From: UBA5359 sp028699365 [NCBI: bacterium]
GTDB taxonomy: Bacteria; UBP13; UBA5359
Length of the DNA stretch: 5,953 nt
Direction: 5' to 3'
Assembly (NCBI GenBank): GCA_028699365.1
Contig: JAQVUQ010000183.1
Span: 1-5,953 of the forward strand
Shown: positions 4,105 through 5,953 of the stretch, piece after piece
Layout of the letters: each line of letters starts with the position of its first letter
How positions within the stretch are numbered: position 1 is the first letter of the stretch
Position numbers and translations under genes: made by a program
Notes under the pieces: model-generated
What the model saw: the letters and a program-made list of their open reading frames with translations, nothing else
Database searches by the model: none
What the model was told of the DNA's origin: nothing

Positions 4105-5953
4105 ATGCTCTCTCTCAAGAAAAACCTTTACGTTGCTTGCATGGCAGCTGCCTTAACTCTGTTTTGCTTTACCGTCGCCCACGCCGATGACGTATATTAT
4201 GTGAACACAGGAGAAAACGGTATGTCTATGGCAGAAATGGCCTCGGCCGGGATTACGATTGTGAGCCATGCTTCGTATGACCTTGACCTCATTGAGGCGG
4301 CTGCTAAATACGGCATAAAGATACTGCCGTATTTAGATTTGGAGAAAGTAACAAAATCGAGCGGGGATGCCTTCATTTTACGCAATCCGTTCTGGAGAGC
4401 GGTGGATGCGGATACCAATAATCATCCTGAGTGGTTTTGCATAGATAACAAGGGCAAAATCAAGCGTCCCTTTAATTCTCCCGGCTACCATCTCGGATTC
4501 GAGCAAGCCTGCAATAATCATTTAAGTTTGCAGCAGGCCCAACTGTGTGGTGTAAAAGATATGCTTAAGCTGGGTGCCGGCGGAGTCTTTATCGATAACG
4601 CTTACCCTTCGTACGATTGCCCTGGCAGCAAATTGGGAGTTCATCAGCACGACTGGCCCGATAAAAATAACCGTATGGCTTATCGTGAAGCCCTGCAGGC
4701 TGTTTACAAGGCTGTGAAAGCAGAGGGTAAGACGGTATTTATCAATACTGAGGTTACACCGGATATAAAGGGACTTTGTGATGCCAGTATGGTGGAGAGC
4801 TTTGTCTACAGCTCCGCACAACGCCCGGGCAGCGGCAACAGTTTAAGCCGCGATACCTGGCGTAGCGCTTATCCGGTCTGGCATAATTTCCAAAGCGATT
4901 ATGCCAGCGTAACGCTGGCACAAAGAGATCATGCTTTAGCAGCCCTGTCGTATTTTGAAGATCACTGCACTGCCGATGAGGCAGCCTTCTTCTCCTTTGC
5001 TTATATCAAGCTTCTGGGAATAAAATACTGGGGGGCCAATGCTCCCATGTGGTATGGCGACTATCCCGATTATCTGCAGAGGCGCGATATTTTCAGGCGC
5101 CTGTACAGAGCACATGATCTGGGCAAGGCTCTGAGCAAGCCGGTTATCAACGGTGACTGGGGATACAGACTGTATGAAAAGGCCTATGTAGTGGTCAATG
5201 CCTCGGATAAAACCTTAAGCGTTGATGTTCCTGTGGGAAAGATTGGTAAAGTAGCGACAGAGCTTTTCTCCGGGGAGTTTGTGACCGTTAATAAAGATGG
5301 CTCTGCCAAGCTTGTTATGCCGCCGCAGACCGGCAGGGTGATTATGTCCCGGGAGGAAGTTTACAAGAACTTTCTCAGGGAGGTCAAAGGCCAGAGCGAA
5401 GCTGCCGGCAAGTATCTGGCCAATGAGTTGCAGGTTAATAACTCGGAGTGTATAAATCCGGCTGCACTTGACGGCTTAACAAAACTAAGCCGACAGGCCG
5501 ATTATCTGTTATCGTTACTTGAGGCCGGAAAGCCTCTTCCCGTTCAACAGATCAATGCTCTTACCCGAGTTGCCGATAGGTTGAAGAGCGAGGACTTTAT
5601 CAGAGAAACAGCCCGGAAGATAACTGCTACCCCCCAACTGAAGACCGCAGAGGTAGCCGATTTAGTCAAGCTGAACAACGACAGGCCGCTGGTGGAGAAA
5701 TTCAACGGCGGTGCGGACGGCAGCGCTATCAAAATACGTATAAAATCAGCCAAGGCCAGCTATCTCTTGTTCCATAGAGATTACCGCACCTTTATGGTTA
5801 TGGGTGAGGATTCCAGGTTCAGCCCGGCAACCGGGCCTATCTGCCGGGCAGGATCTTCCGCCGAGGATTTTATGTCCTGGAGAATAAGAAAAAATGCCAG
5901 GATCTTAATAGGTGCTACTCCTGGTATGCAGGTTAGGGATAGCTATGTAATAC
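4105..5953 (+). CDS. Secreted TIM-barrel glycoside-hydrolase-like protein (partial, 3' end outside window)
   Basis: Open for 616 codons with no stop to the window edge. Residues 1-27 form a Sec signal peptide: KK, a hydrophobic core, then AHA before DD, a clean type I signal peptidase site. Residues about 30-340 read as a (beta/alpha)8 barrel: PYLDL on an early strand, GVFIDN with D164, FINTE with E216, and MVESF with E231. A GVFxDN Asp plus a later E-S strand resembles GH114/TM1410-like and other hypothetical glycosyl hydrolase families, where such acids are presumed catalytic; the family is not assigned. Residues about 355-416 look like the small beta-sandwich that follows amylase-type barrels. 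Residues about 417-530 are mainly helical, and a further region of unknown fold begins after about 535. ATG 4105 is preferred because AGAAGG (4090-4095) lies 9 nt upstream; an in-frame ATG at 4099 would leave only 3 nt. Confidence 0.8.
   Translation, partial: MLSLKKNLYVACMAAALTLFCFTVAHADDVYYVNTGENGMSMAEMASAGITIVSHASYDLDLIEAAAKYGIKILPYLDLEKVTKSSGDAFILRNPFWRAVDADTNNHPEWFCIDNKGKIKRPFNSPGYHLGFEQACNNHLSLQQAQLCGVKDMLKLGAGGVFIDNAYPSYDCPGSKLGVHQHDWPDKNNRMAYREALQAVYKAVKAEGKTVFINTEVTPDIKGLCDASMVESFVYSSAQRPGSGNSLSRDTWRSAYPVWHNFQSDYASVTLAQRDHALAALSYFEDHCTADEAAFFSFAYIKLLGIKYWGANAPMWYGDYPDYLQRRDIFRRLYRAHDLGKALSKPVINGDWGYRLYEKAYVVVNASDKTLSVDVPVGKIGKVATELFSGEFVTVNKDGSAKLVMPPQTGRVIMSREEVYKNFLREVKGQSEAAGKYLANELQVNNSECINPAALDGLTKLSRQADYLLSLLEAGKPLPVQQINALTRVADRLKSEDFIRETARKITATPQLKTAEVADLVKLNNDRPLVEKFNGGADGSAIKIRIKSAKASYLLFHRDYRTFMVMGEDSRFSPATGPICRAGSSAEDFMSWRIRKNARILIGATPGMQVRDSYVI

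Noticed and set aside
2407-4821. Minus-strand ORFs at 2407-2985, 3515-3931, 3873-4118 and 4522-4821.
   Set aside because: Each is antisense to a well-supported plus-strand gene, with no domain features or plausible ribosome binding context.
5822-5836. Hairpin GCCCGG-CAA-CCGGGC as a terminator.
   Set aside because: It is inside the open hydrolase reading frame with no following T-run; probably codon composition.
1-5953. tRNA, rRNA, CRISPR array or transposase gene.
   Set aside because: No cloverleaf, rRNA-like segment, regularly spaced repeat array or transposase motif was seen on either strand.

Overview
The window looks like bacterial chromosome from an Armatimonadota-type organism, possibly another lineage with many H-X9-DG pseudopilins. 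The main evidence is the protein at 3338-4060: its prepilin helix runs into [13 protein letters not shown], then SNMKQL and YVQDYDE, and it ends in an H-X9-DG signature. From memory this pattern is very common in Armatimonadota; Planctomycetota and Lentisphaerota carry related versions. The assignment is an inference.

Layout, left to right: (1) the C-terminal end of an amidohydrolase (1-148); (2) an AraC-type regulator on + (227-1081) with a TTG start directly followed by a heptanucleotide tandem repeat; (3) a convergent GNAT toxin / DUF1778 antitoxin pair on - (1099-1916) with a near-consensus promoter; (4) a 388-bp stretch without an intact gene (1917-2304), holding the antitoxin promoter, the second copy of a 27-bp hairpin repeat, what looks like a decayed amidohydrolase C-terminus interrupted by TAG, and the upstream region of the next gene; (5) a second AraC-type regulator, clearly paralogous to the first (2305-3147); (6) a 190-bp intergenic region that can fold into a three-way junction (3180-3295); (7) an H-X9-DG pseudopilin (3338-4060); (8) a secreted TIM-barrel glycoside-hydrolase-like protein running off the right edge (4105 onward).

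Functionally, the right half reads as a small saccharide-responsive locus: a one-component regulator with a cupin-type sensor, a pseudopilin that may be surface-exposed, and a secreted carbohydrate-active enzyme 44 bp downstream. The left half shows duplication and decay. Two amidohydrolase C-terminal segments each precede an AraC paralog, and the toxin-antitoxin module sits between two copies of a hairpin-forming direct repeat. The four substitutions between those copies either restore a base pair or fall in the hairpin centre.

The most promising undescribed items are the hairpin repeat flanking the toxin-antitoxin module, the structured leader before the pseudopilin gene, and the AraC / H-X9-DG pseudopilin / secreted hydrolase arrangement. 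All alignments and foldings were done by eye.
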